From contig DAIMZH010000008.1 in NCBI GenBank assembly GCA_036734105.1, forward strand, positions 1-64,000: a DNA stretch of 64,000 bases, written 5' to 3'. Below are positions 18,009-25,956 of this stretch, piece by piece. The DNA is from Azoarcus_F sp036734105. GTDB lineage: Bacteria > Pseudomonadota > Gammaproteobacteria > Burkholderiales > Rhodocyclaceae. The notes beneath the pieces were generated by a model, which worked only from the letters and a program-made list of their open reading frames with translations, did not search any database and had not been told where the DNA came from. Both the position numbers and the translations under genes were made by a program. The stretch's first letter is position 1, and every line of letters begins with the position of its first letter.

Positions 18009-18362
18009 TCAGTCGGCAAGCGCTGCAGTGAGCGCAATCTCGACCCGCCAACCGGGTTGCGCCAGAGCACTGACCTGGACGCAGGCGCGAGAGGGCGCGC
18101 TGCCCGGCGCAAGCCAGTCATCCCACACGGTATTCATGTCGGCATAGTCCGCCATGTCGGTGAGGTAGATTGTGGCCATCAGGATATGCGCCCGACTGCT
18201 GCCAGCCTGGGTGAGCAGGCTGTCAAGGCTGTCCAGCACCTCTTGCGTCTGGCGTGTGATGTCGCCATCTGCTGAACTGGGGACTTCTACGATCCACGCT
18301 ACGTCATTGTGAATCACAATATCGGAATAACGGGCTGTAGTACCTATACGTTGAATCTTCAT
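18009..18362 (-). CDS. RidA-family (YjgF/UK114) enamine/imine deaminase
   Basis: A 117-residue protein of the RidA family, which hydrolyses 2-aminoacrylate and other reactive enamines made by PLP enzymes such as threonine dehydratase. The active-site Arg in APSRACVQVSAL and the WRVEIALTAAL end match the family. The N-terminus is MKIQRIGTTARYSDIVIHND, without the IxTxxAP segment of archetypal RidA, so it may be a RidA subfamily member. An ilvA gene is also in the window but not adjacent. The leader contains a small hairpin (18393-18406). Confidence 0.88.
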   Translation of the reverse strand: MKIQRIGTTARYSDIVIHNDVAWIVEVPSSADGDITRQTQEVLDSLDSLLTQAGSSRAHILMATIYLTDMADYADMNTVWDDWLAPGSAPSRACVQVSALAQPGWRVEIALTAALAD

Positions 18363-18392
18363 TGTAAAACTGACTCCAGTATGAAATCCGGC

Positions 18393-18406
18393 CGCTCATT
18401 TGAGCG
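18393..18406. other. Small hairpin in the RidA leader
   Basis: CGCTC-ATTT-GAGCG forms a perfect 5-base stem, flanked by a second inverted repeat CCGGCC (18388-18393) and GGCCGG (18420-18425). It lies between the cyclase/FHA stop and the RidA start on the minus strand. It may influence read-through between the two genes. No T-run follows. Confidence 0.3.
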
Positions 18407-18470
18407 AAGTTGAAAGTCTGGCCGGAAGGCAAGGGGCAGATCGGTCGCGCCTGATTGCCAGGGAGGTGGC

Positions 18471-19367
18471 TCAGAAAGCCTCGAACAGAACCAGGTCTCG
18501 CTCAAGTTCCTTGGTAGAGAAGCCACATCCGAGCTTTCCAGAGCCGGAAATCACGGATTCGTCGCCCTTGACACACTGCTCTTTTGCCTGGTCGTTGGAA
18601 AGGTAGGTGCCATTGGTGCTGTGGTCCATCAGCACAAAGCCCCCTCGACGGCGCTCTATTCGGGCATGTTGTCGCGAGGCGCGCGGGTCGGAGATGACCA
18701 GGTCGTTGCCGAACTCGCGACCGAGCAAAAGAATTGGTCGGCTGTCATCGAGCATGAAGATCTTGCCTTGGTGGTGTAGTCGCAGCCGCTGGGAAAGTGT
18801 GGAGATGATTGGTGCAGGGCTGGGTTTGCTGGTGGCGCTGGGCGGACGCCTGCGAACTGCATTGGCAGAGCGCTCAATCACATGCACTGGTCCGTCGAAG
18901 TCGCGCAGCGGGGAGGTGTGACTGCTCAGCGTTTGGGTCAGATGGCGGGTGGTGGCTGACAGTTGCAGTATGACCTTGTCGCTTGCAAAGGCCTGACCAA
19001 GCTGCGCTGAACTGGCCAGCCGATGCGCGACTTTCAAGGTGTCATCAGGGTCAGTGTCGGTGTCGCCAAAGTGCATGCCGATACGGACGGAGAAACGCTT
19101 TCCGCGATAAGGTGGCAGCGTGGCCACGCGGTCGAGCATCTCGCATGAGGCCATCACAGCGTCGTCGCAGCTCAAGAATACGGCATCGATACCGTGATCA
19201 GCGCGGTCGTGAGCTTTGCCCTTATGCCCCTCAATGGCGAGTTCTATCCGCTTCAGGCAGCGGTCGAGGGCATGGTGAAACTCTAGCGTGCTGGTTGCCG
19301 TTATATCGAGCGTCGAGCTGCTGGTGACCTCGGCAACGACAGCGCAATGTGTTGCTTTTTTATTCAT
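18471..19367 (-). CDS. Degenerate class III cyclase-homology domain fused to FHA domain
   Basis: A 298-residue protein. Residues about 5-170 resemble a class III nucleotide cyclase (HCAVVAEVTSSST, VRIGMHFGDTDTDPDDTLKVAHRL). The first metal Asp of the usual FADI motif is Glu, and the transition-state Asn before the Arg is missing, so catalysis is doubtful. The C-terminal FHA domain is intact: LLLGREFGNDLVISDPRASRQHARI and DHSTNGTYLSN, the phosphothreonine-binding loops. The ATG at 19367 is chosen; a GTG at 19439, overlapping the ttcA stop, would add 24 residues. A role in phosphopeptide-dependent signalling is inferred. Confidence 0.82.
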   Translation of the reverse strand: MNKKATHCAVVAEVTSSSTLDITATSTLEFHHALDRCLKRIELAIEGHKGKAHDRADHGIDAVFLSCDDAVMASCEMLDRVATLPPYRGKRFSVRIGMHFGDTDTDPDDTLKVAHRLASSAQLGQAFASDKVILQLSATTRHLTQTLSSHTSPLRDFDGPVHVIERSANAVRRRPPSATSKPSPAPIISTLSQRLRLHHQGKIFMLDDSRPILLLGREFGNDLVISDPRASRQHARIERRRGGFVLMDHSTNGTYLSNDQAKEQCVKGDESVISGSGKLGCGFSTKELERDLVLFEAF

Positions 19368-19438
19368 GCGATGTGCCGTTTCTTGATGGCGCGGGTGCGC
19401 GTTTATTCCAATGATAGCGCCATCCTTCCTGCATCGCA

Positions 19439-20359
19439 CTACAACGAACTGATATGAATCCTTTTTTCACCGGTTAGCAAGCTGTCGCCGGTGTTGAGTT
19501 CGGGCGGGTCAAACACCGTGTCGCCCTCCGGCACTTTGGTGTCACGGGTGAGTCCTTTGAAATCGAAGAGGCTGGTGTCAGCAAGATGGGACGGCACCAC
19601 GTTCGAAAGGGCGGTGAAAATGGATTCGATGCGGCCGGGATGTTGTCTTTCCCACTCCTGCAACATGTGCTTGATGTGCTTGCGCTGGGCGTTTTCCTGC
19701 GAGCCACACAGGTTGCAGGGGATGATGGGGTAATCCATGGTCCGGGCAAAGCGGGTGATGTCGGCTTCCTGGCAATAGGCGAGTGGCCGGATCACGACAT
19801 GCTCACCGTTGTCGCTGACCAGTTTGGGTGGCATGGCCTTGATGCGCCCACCAAAAAACAGGTTTAGAAACAGGGTTTCGAGAATGTCGTCACGGTGGTG
19901 ACCAAGTGCAATGCGGGTGGCACCCAGTTCGCGGGCGGTACGGTAGATGATGCCGCGCCGCAGACGCGAACATAGTGAGCAGGTGGTCTTGCCCTCGGGG
20001 ATCTTGTCCTTGACGATGGAGTAGGTGTCTTCGGTGACGATGCGGTATTCAACACCAATCGATTCGAAATAAGCAGGCAACACGTCAGCCGGAAAGCCTG
20101 GCTGACGCTGGTCGAGGTTCATGGCGATGATACGAAAGTCGACCGGCGCACGCTCACGCAGTGCGAGCAGACCCGACAGCAGGGTGAAGGAGTCCTTGCC
20201 GCCGGATACGCAGACCATGATGACGTCTCCGTTGCCGATCATGTCGAAGTCGGCGATGGCTTCGCCCATGCTGCGTTCGATCTTCTTCTTCAGCCGCAGA
20301 AAAGTATTTGAGAAACGGCTTTCGGCGGCTTGGGCTGCGGGCGAGTTCACGGCAATCAT
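19439..20359 (-). CDS. ttcA: tRNA 2-thiocytidine(32) synthetase TtcA
   Basis: A 306-residue PP-loop ATPase that thiolates cytidine 32 of certain tRNAs using a 4Fe-4S cluster. The P-loop SGGKDSFTLLSGLL is exact. The cysteine pairs CSLCSRLRRGIIYR and CNLCGSQENAQR that hold the cluster are present, as is LGHHRDDILETLFLNLFF. Full length and standard N-terminus. It lies 63 bases after the pteridine reductase gene on the same strand, and its stop overlaps a possible GTG start of the cyclase/FHA gene. Confidence 0.96.
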   Translation of the reverse strand: MIAVNSPAAQAAESRFSNTFLRLKKKIERSMGEAIADFDMIGNGDVIMVCVSGGKDSFTLLSGLLALRERAPVDFRIIAMNLDQRQPGFPADVLPAYFESIGVEYRIVTEDTYSIVKDKIPEGKTTCSLCSRLRRGIIYRTARELGATRIALGHHRDDILETLFLNLFFGGRIKAMPPKLVSDNGEHVVIRPLAYCQEADITRFARTMDYPIIPCNLCGSQENAQRKHIKHMLQEWERQHPGRIESIFTALSNVVPSHLADTSLFDFKGLTRDTKVPEGDTVFDPPELNTGDSLLTGEKRIHISSL

Positions 20360-20422
20360 GCGGTCAGGTTGGCAACAAACCGCAATTATCCCATATATCC
20401 CGTGGCGTCGGCCCTTGCGCGC

Positions 20423-21163
20423 TCACAGGTGAGCGCTGCGTCCGCCGTCCACGGCGAGTATCTGGCCAGTGACATAAGGTGCGTCGAGCATGAAAAAGCG
20501 TACGGCCTTGGCAATATCCTGTGGACTGCCTGCCCGTTTCAGCAAGGTGTGGGCAATGATCTCGCGCTGCTCTTCTGGGGCAAACTGGCCGTCCTCTGGC
20601 CATTCGATGGCTCCGGGTGAAACGCCATTGACACGCACATGCGGAGCGAGCTCCAGCGCGAGCGCCCGCGTCAGCCCGAGCAGACCGGCCTTGGCCGCGC
20701 TGTAGAGCGGATAGCCACGCAAGGGACGCTCGGCGTGAATATCCACAATGTTGACGATGGCGCCACGTGTGGCGACCAGCTCCGATGCCAAGGCCTGGCT
20801 TAAAAACAGCGGTCCGCGCAGGTTTGAGCCGATCAGGTCGTCCCAGGCGCGATCGTCCACGCGGCCAATGGGGGTGGGGAAGAACGAAGAGGCGTTGTTG
20901 ACCAGACCATCGAGTCTTTTGTGTTGGCGCATCACCTGCTCGGCAACACGCTCAGGCTCCCCCGGGCGTGACAGATCACCGGCAACCAGCGTGGCCGAAC
21001 CGCCACGAATGCGGTTCAGTGACTCGGCAAGCGCTTGGGCGTCCGCTTCGGAAGATCGGTAATGCAGCGCGACATCAAAGCCTTGTGCGTGCAGGCAACG
21101 GGCAATGGTTGCGCCAACCCGGCGGGCGGCACCGGTAATCAGAATGACTTGAGCGATCGACAT
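20423..21163 (-). CDS. Pteridine reductase (FolM/PTR1-like short-chain dehydrogenase)
   Basis: A 246-residue NADPH-dependent SDR. The cofactor motif TGAARRVGATIA carries the double Arg typical of pteridine reductases. NNASSFFPTP replaces the usual NNAG, as in FolM/PTR1. The catalytic Tyr/Lys are in YPLYSAAKAG, preceded by the Asp of VDIHAERPL rather than the usual SDR Ser, which is another PTR trait. It probably reduces dihydrobiopterin or dihydromonapterin for a pterin cofactor. It is divergent from the MidA-type gene. Confidence 0.88.
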   Translation of the reverse strand: MSIAQVILITGAARRVGATIARCLHAQGFDVALHYRSSEADAQALAESLNRIRGGSATLVAGDLSRPGEPERVAEQVMRQHKRLDGLVNNASSFFPTPIGRVDDRAWDDLIGSNLRGPLFLSQALASELVATRGAIVNIVDIHAERPLRGYPLYSAAKAGLLGLTRALALELAPHVRVNGVSPGAIEWPEDGQFAPEEQREIIAHTLLKRAGSPQDIAKAVRFFMLDAPYVTGQILAVDGGRSAHL

Positions 21164-21374
21164 GTAAGGCTTTCAATCCATATTGTCAGTAAAATATCGG
21201 CAAAGCGCACAAAACGCCACATAAGCGGTTGAGCCGCTTCGCGCAGCCCGGAAGCTTGTCTGTTCATCAGACGCTTTCAGCATCTTGCGTTACTCGTGCC
21301 TTGCCAACCAGGCGCCGGTCAAGCTTTTCGAGGCGGCCGTCAACATGCAAGACAGCCACTCAGGAACAAAACCC

Positions 21375-22535
21375 ATGAAACTGCCTCAACCGTGTGCAGA
21401 TGCACTTGAACAAAGCGAATTGCTGCGCAGCAGAATCGTGTCGCGCATTGCAGAAGCCGGGGGCTGGTTAAGCTTTGCCCGTTACATGGAGCTGGCTCTT
21501 TATGAGCCCGACCTTGGTTATTACAGCGGAGGGGCCAGAAAGTTCGGTCCAGCCGGAGATTTCATCACTGCGCCTGAGTTGACCCCCTTGTTTGGGCAGG
21601 CGCTGGCAGCGCAAGTAGAGCAGGTCATGCATGACTCGACAGCCTGCATTATTGAGGCTGGCGCAGGCACCGGTGTGCTGGCTGCCGATCTGTTACGGGC
21701 ACTGGAGCAGCGCGGCGCGCTGCCGCAGAGCTACGCGATCTTGGAGGTGTCGGGTGAGTTGCGTGCTCGTCAGCGCGAAACAATTGCCGGGGCGGTGCCA
21801 CACTTGCTGGATCGGGTGAGTTGGCTTGATCGCAGCCCTGAGCGGTTCAGCGGGCTGGTGTTGGCCAACGAGGTGCTTGATGTGATGCCTGTGCATTTGC
21901 TGGTTTCCAATGCTGGCGGTCTGCTGGAGCGTGGCGTGAGCGTGGATGAGGCTGGTGGGCTGCTGTGGGCGGACAGGCCGGCAGTGGGAGCGGTTGCCCT
22001 GGCCGGGGCTGAGTTGAAGTTGCCAGCCTGCGAGGCTGCGGACTATGTGACCGAACTGAATCTGGCCGCACGCGCCTGGGTACGGGACTGGGCCGACCGG
22101 CTGCACACCGGTGCGCTGTTGATGATCGACTATGGCTACCCCCGCGACGAGTTCTATCTTCCCTCGCGTTCGCATGGTTCGCTGTTGTGCTATTACCGCC
22201 ACCAGGCTCACTGCGACCCCTTGTTGTGGCCTGGCCTGAATGACATCACTGCCTTTGTCGATTTCACCCATGTGGCCGAGGCCGCATTTGATGCCGGGCT
22301 GGAGGTGTTGGGTTACACCAGCCAGGCCAGCTTCTTGTTCAACTGCGGCATTCTGTCGTGTCTGGCCGAGCGAGGTCCGGAGGAGGGTGCGGGCTATATT
22401 CGTGCGGCCAGAGCGGTGCAGCGCTTGACTACGCCACAGGAGATGGGCGAGCTTTTCAAGGTGCTTGCGGTGGGGCGCAACATGCCCGCTCCATTGCTGG
22501 GTTTTCTGCGGGGAGATCGCACTCACGCGCTGTGA
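21375..22535 (+). CDS. SAM-dependent methyltransferase, MidA/NDUFAF7 family
   Basis: A 386-residue protein of the family that in mitochondria methylates an arginine of complex I subunit NDUFS2. Motifs: YMELALYEPDLGYYSGG, GDFITAPELTPLFG, the SAM-binding EAGAGTGVLAADLL, and ANEVLDVMPVHLL. The C-terminal part has MIDYGYPRDEFY and the DITAFVDFTHV segment. The start at 21375 has AGGA nine bases upstream and gives the normal length; an ATG at 21345 and a TTG at 21285 are alternatives. The bacterial target is not established. Confidence 0.9.
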   Translation: MKLPQPCADALEQSELLRSRIVSRIAEAGGWLSFARYMELALYEPDLGYYSGGARKFGPAGDFITAPELTPLFGQALAAQVEQVMHDSTACIIEAGAGTGVLAADLLRALEQRGALPQSYAILEVSGELRARQRETIAGAVPHLLDRVSWLDRSPERFSGLVLANEVLDVMPVHLLVSNAGGLLERGVSVDEAGGLLWADRPAVGAVALAGAELKLPACEAADYVTELNLAARAWVRDWADRLHTGALLMIDYGYPRDEFYLPSRSHGSLLCYYRHQAHCDPLLWPGLNDITAFVDFTHVAEAAFDAGLEVLGYTSQASFLFNCGILSCLAERGPEEGAGYIRAARAVQRLTTPQEMGELFKVLAVGRNMPAPLLGFLRGDRTHAL

Positions 22536-22537
22536 GT

Positions 22538-22723
22538 TTACTGCTGGTTGCGGTAATACGCATCCAGGAAGGCTGTCGCGTCAAGTTTGGGCGGAGAGTC
22601 CGGGTGGTGCTCTTCGCGCAACGCTTCGGTGTCCAGTTCAACTGGCGGAACCCCTTCTGCTTGCAGCACAGCGTCGTCGTAGGCTCCAGTCTCCTCGCTA
22701 TGGTTTTCTTCTTGTCTTTTCAT
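22538..22723 (-). CDS. Small acidic hypothetical protein (61 residues)
   Basis: A 61-residue protein, MKRQEENHSEETGAYDDAVL at the N-terminus, very rich in Glu/Asp, with a C-terminal FLDAYYRNQQ and no Cys. It is convergent with the MidA-type gene, stopping 2 bases from it. Support for a real gene comes from the upstream region, where a 9/10 FNR-type box and a GC-rich hairpin precede it in the right order. No family is recognised, and the SD is weak. Anaerobic induction is inference. Confidence 0.5.
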   Translation of the reverse strand: MKRQEENHSEETGAYDDAVLQAEGVPPVELDTEALREEHHPDSPPKLDATAFLDAYYRNQQ

Positions 22724-22754
22724 GGTGAAGCTCTCGCGATGCGTTTTCAGTGAG

Positions 22755-22781
22755 CCCGCAGCATTGCGTCAATGCAGCGGG
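22755..22781 (-). other. Hairpin in the leader of the 61-residue ORF
   Basis: CCCGC-A-GCATTG-CGT-CAATGC-A-GCGGG forms an 11-pair stem with one A/A mismatch and a 3-base loop, 32 bases before the small ORF start. No T-run follows. It may be a leader structure affecting translation or stability. Confidence 0.5.
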
Positions 22782-22799
22782 AAGCGATGACTACCATTC

Positions 22800-22813
22800 T
22801 TGATTTAGGTCAA
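22800..22813. promoter_or_regulatory. FNR/ANR-type box TTGATTTAGGTCAA
   Basis: It matches the FNR/ANR consensus TTGAT-N4-ATCAA at 9 of 10 positions. The only gene it can drive nearby is the 61-residue ORF on the minus strand (start 22723), since no plus-strand gene starts before 24590. A clear -10 at the class II distance was not seen. Confidence 0.5.
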
Positions 22814-22977
22814 ACCGTAATACTAAGACGCTTTTGTTGCAATAAGGTTTTAGCCTGATGTCGATCCGACTGTGACGAAATCGACAGTGTCGCTCAAGCG
22901 CTCGACACAAGAGCGGCCTCAGGCAGGTGGTGCCAGCCATGCCCGCTGCGCAGCAGCGCATTGCGGGGCAAACTGGC

Positions 22978-23781
22978 TTACAGCGTTTCGTCCAGCCACC
23001 GTGCAATGCGCTCGGCAGCGCCTTGCCAGCCAGCTTCCAGCATTACGCCATGTCCCAGACCGGGCAGAATTTCCGCTTCGACACTATAGGTCATGGCGGT
23101 CATGCGAACCTGCGTTGGCGGGATCAGGAGGTCGTGTTCGGCTCCCATGACGAGCAGCGGGGGTTTGTGCATTCTGGCTGTGAAGGGCAGGTTGAAGAGG
23201 CTCATGTCCCAGATGGCGCGGTGGGACTCAGGCTGACAGAGTTTGTAATAGCGCATCAGCGTGTCGTGATCGACAGGCTGGTGAAACAGTGCGTCGCGCA
23301 GGCTTTCGGGGTCAGGCTGACCGCCCTCCATGATGCGGTTGAGATCAGTGAGCAGATTTGGCCGGGTCATCATCAGCCCGAAGGCTGAACCGAGCAGGCC
23401 TTGCGGTGGCACCGAGCACAGCAACACGGCGGCGGGCACCATGGCCTGCTCCAGGTATTTTTGCACCACCATGCCGCCCATCGAGTGACCGATCAGGACC
23501 GGGGTTTCGGGTAGCGCTGCAATGACTTCGGCAACGTCTCGCTCGTAGTCGGCAAGTGAGATGCTGTCCAGCGGACGATGGCGGCGGCTGTTGCCGTGAC
23601 CCGACAGAGATAACGCATAACAGGCGTAGCCCTGACTGGCAAAATAGTCGAGGAAGTGCTCGTCCCAGCACCATGCGCCGGTATAGGCGCCGTGAATGAA
23701 CAGTAGCGGAGCAGGTCTTGCCTCTGCATCGGCAGGCATGCTGCAGAGCACCTCAAGTTCGCCGAAGCGGGAGCGGTTCAT
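22978..23781 (-). CDS. Alpha/beta hydrolase
   Basis: A 267-residue alpha/beta-fold hydrolase. The oxyanion segment LLFIHGAYTGAWCW, the nucleophile elbow IGHSMGGMVVQKYLE (Ser), the acid in GAEHDLLIPP and the His in LGHGVMLEAGW form a full catalytic set. The ATG at 23781 overlaps the GST stop (ATGA), so the two genes are coupled. The frame upstream of 23781 is a shadow. The substrate is unknown; linkage with a glutathione transferase hints at xenobiotic or lipid ester metabolism. Confidence 0.88.
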   Translation of the reverse strand: MNRSRFGELEVLCSMPADAEARPAPLLFIHGAYTGAWCWDEHFLDYFASQGYACYALSLSGHGNSRRHRPLDSISLADYERDVAEVIAALPETPVLIGHSMGGMVVQKYLEQAMVPAAVLLCSVPPQGLLGSAFGLMMTRPNLLTDLNRIMEGGQPDPESLRDALFHQPVDHDTLMRYYKLCQPESHRAIWDMSLFNLPFTARMHKPPLLVMGAEHDLLIPPTQVRMTAMTYSVEAEILPGLGHGVMLEAGWQGAAERIARWLDETL

Positions 23782-24398
23782 TGTGGCACCTCCATTCCCC
23801 GTTGAACGGCAGGGCGGTCTGCGATGCGCTCGTACCAGCTCCTGACGGCGGGGAAACGAGCCAGGTCTATACCCTGCCAGTCGTGTCTCGCAATCCACGG
23901 GTAGGTGGCAATGTCGGCAATCGAATAGTCATCACCGGCGAGCCATTCACGATTGCTCAGGCGTTGTTCCAACACTCCGTATAGACGTTGCGCCTCCTTT
24001 CCATAGCGATCCATGGCATACGGGATGATGTCGGGCGCAAAACGCAGAAAATGGTGGGCTTGTCCGAGCATCGGGCCAACCCCCGACATCTGGAACATCA
24101 GCCACTGCATCACCTCCAGGCGCTGGCGCAGGTCTGCCGGCAGAAGGCGCCCGGTCTTGCCCGCCAGATACAGCAGAATTGCACCGGATTCGCTCAAGGT
24201 GATCGGCTTTGCACCTGGCCCTTCGGTATCGACAATGAGCGGAATCTTGGCGTTAGAGTTGAGTTCAAGAAAGTCAGCTTGATTCTGCTCGCCACGGGTA
24301 ATGTCAATGGGCCGCACTTCGTATGGCAGACTCAATTCCTCCAGGGCGATCGAAATCTTTCGACCGTTCGGGGTACCCCATGTGTAAAGTGTGATCAT
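23778..24398 (-). CDS. Glutathione S-transferase family protein (YfcG/YghU-like)
   Basis: A 206-residue GST. The N-terminal ITLYTWGTPNGRKISIALEEL is typical of the Nu-class YfcG/YghU group, which act as disulfide-bond reductases using bound glutathione. The glutathione motif is LSESGAILLYLAGKTG. The C-terminal domain has LAGDDYSIADIATYPWIARHDW, the conserved N-capping box region. It is first in a two-gene operon with the alpha/beta hydrolase. Substrate class is inferred from the N-terminal motif. Confidence 0.9.
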   Translation of the reverse strand: MITLYTWGTPNGRKISIALEELSLPYEVRPIDITRGEQNQADFLELNSNAKIPLIVDTEGPGAKPITLSESGAILLYLAGKTGRLLPADLRQRLEVMQWLMFQMSGVGPMLGQAHHFLRFAPDIIPYAMDRYGKEAQRLYGVLEQRLSNREWLAGDDYSIADIATYPWIARHDWQGIDLARFPAVRSWYERIADRPAVQRGMEVPQ

Positions 24399-24589
24399 GT
24401 GTGTTCTTTTTGTGGGTCAGAAATAATCCCGCGTTCAGTTTGCGCAAAAAACCAGGGGGCTCGTGAAGTCCCGGACAGCCTGATTATCGTTCCGGCCAAC
24501 AGCAGGTTTTTGGCTGTGCAACCAGTTCGTTCGCACGCTCAGCAGGGAGTATTCCGTGATTTTCGATAGTTGTTTTTGTGGAGTTCGTG

Positions 24590-24787
24590 ATGCTTCAGTG
24601 GATGGTAGTTGTGTTGGTGCTGGTGTTCGCGGTGGGTGTCTTTCGTGAATCATTGGCCCGAACCATTCGACTGGGGCGTCTGCCCGGCGATCTCAACTTT
24701 AGGTTGAAGGGCAAACAGTACCACTTTCCGTTCACCAGCACCGTGCTGCTTTCCCTGCTGGCATGGATCATTCTGCGCATTGTCTGA
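24590..24787 (+). CDS. DUF2905-family small membrane protein
   Basis: A 65-residue protein with two hydrophobic segments (MVVVLVLVFAVGVF and LLSLLAWIILRIV) around the family core LGRLPGDLNFRLKGKQYHFPF. This is the DUF2905 layout. The ATG at 24590 has GGAG six bases upstream and is preferred over a GTG at 24578. It converges on cca with about 20 bases between. Inner-membrane location is inferred; the function is unknown. Confidence 0.87.
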   Translation: MLQWMVVVLVLVFAVGVFRESLARTIRLGRLPGDLNFRLKGKQYHFPFTSTVLLSLLAWIILRIV

Positions 24788-24807
24788 AGGACAGGCATCG
24801 AATGGTT

Positions 24808-25956
24808 TCAGTCAGGCGCGTCAGCATGCAGCGCGCTGATACGTGCTTGACGTATGAGTTGCGGGATGTCTGCTCGATTTGGCGCCTCGCGTGCGATGGC
24901 CGCAGCGTCAATGTCCTGGGTGGTCCGCAAGGCTGTAAGCCACCCGGTTTGTGCATGGTCGGTTTGCGCGGTGGTGCTGTGTGAGCACTGGGCGCAATCA
25001 AGCAGGCGTGCGAAACGCTCCGGACGACGGAAAGCGTCGCAGCGCTCCAGCACACTGACGGTGCTGTCGGCATCGGTGACTCGCTCTTCCAGCAGCGCAT
25101 GGTTGCGGGCGAACAGTTCGGCGAGGTCCCGGCAGTCGTTGGGTGTTTTGAGCTGTTCGGACAGAGTGCGCGCGGCGCTGGCACAGTCATGGGCAGCCTG
25201 TGCTGGCTTGCTTGCAGCACACAAGGTGTGTCTGATCAGGCATGACCAGCGTACGGCCAGAGGCAGCTTGCGCTCGACGCAGCACATCAGCGATCTCTTG
25301 ACCTGATCGACAGTCTCTTCATACGTCACAGCGATTGCGGGCATCATGGCGGCAAGGGCGCCACAGGCTGCGAGGGTGTCCAGCAGTCGCCATGGTGAGT
25401 CCTCCATCAGCCCTCGGGCCAACTCTTGCCAGCAACGCTCCGCGGCGAGTTCATCAAGCTCGCCAGAGCGGACGAGGTCGCTCATCAGTTGCATCGTTTC
25501 AGGGGCGATGCGAAAGCTGGCAAAACGGGCGGCAAAGCGTGCCACCCGCAGCACGCGCAGCGGGTCTTCGACAAAGGCCGGGCCGACATGACGCAGCACT
25601 CCGGCATGCAGGTCGGCAATGCCGCCGTAGGGGTCAACAAGCTGTCCGTCTTCGCTCTGGGCGATGGCGTTGATGGTCAGGTCACGCCTCAGCAAGTCTT
25701 GCTCAAGCGTCACTTCTGCGGAGGTGTGAAAGCTGAATCCGCCGTAACCTCGTCCAGTCTTGCGCTCGGTTCTGGCCAGTGCGTACTCCTCACCGCTGCG
25801 CGGGTGAAGAAACACCGGAAAGTCCTTGCCAACGGGTTTGAAACCGTCTGCCAGCATGTCTTCCGGGCTGGCACCCACGACGACCCAGTCACGGTCCTGC
25901 ACCGGGCGGCCAAGCAGGGCATCACGCACTGCTCCGCCGACAAGGTAGACCTGCAT
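24808..25956 (-). CDS. cca: CCA tRNA nucleotidyltransferase
   Basis: A 382-residue class II enzyme that adds or repairs the 3' CCA of tRNA. The head has YLVGGAVRDALLG, and the catalytic acidic pair is DRDW; RRDLTINAIAQ, DPYGGIADLHAGVLRHV and EDPLRVLRVARFAARF complete the head and neck. No HD motif is visible in the C-terminal third, unlike the E. coli protein with its phosphohydrolase domain. The start overlaps the stop of the NDUFA9-like gene by one base, so the two are coupled. Confidence 0.95.
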   Translation of the reverse strand: MQVYLVGGAVRDALLGRPVQDRDWVVVGASPEDMLADGFKPVGKDFPVFLHPRSGEEYALARTERKTGRGYGGFSFHTSAEVTLEQDLLRRDLTINAIAQSEDGQLVDPYGGIADLHAGVLRHVGPAFVEDPLRVLRVARFAARFASFRIAPETMQLMSDLVRSGELDELAAERCWQELARGLMEDSPWRLLDTLAACGALAAMMPAIAVTYEETVDQVKRSLMCCVERKLPLAVRWSCLIRHTLCAASKPAQAAHDCASAARTLSEQLKTPNDCRDLAELFARNHALLEERVTDADSTVSVLERCDAFRRPERFARLLDCAQCSHSTTAQTDHAQTGWLTALRTTQDIDAAAIAREAPNRADIPQLIRQARISALHADAPD

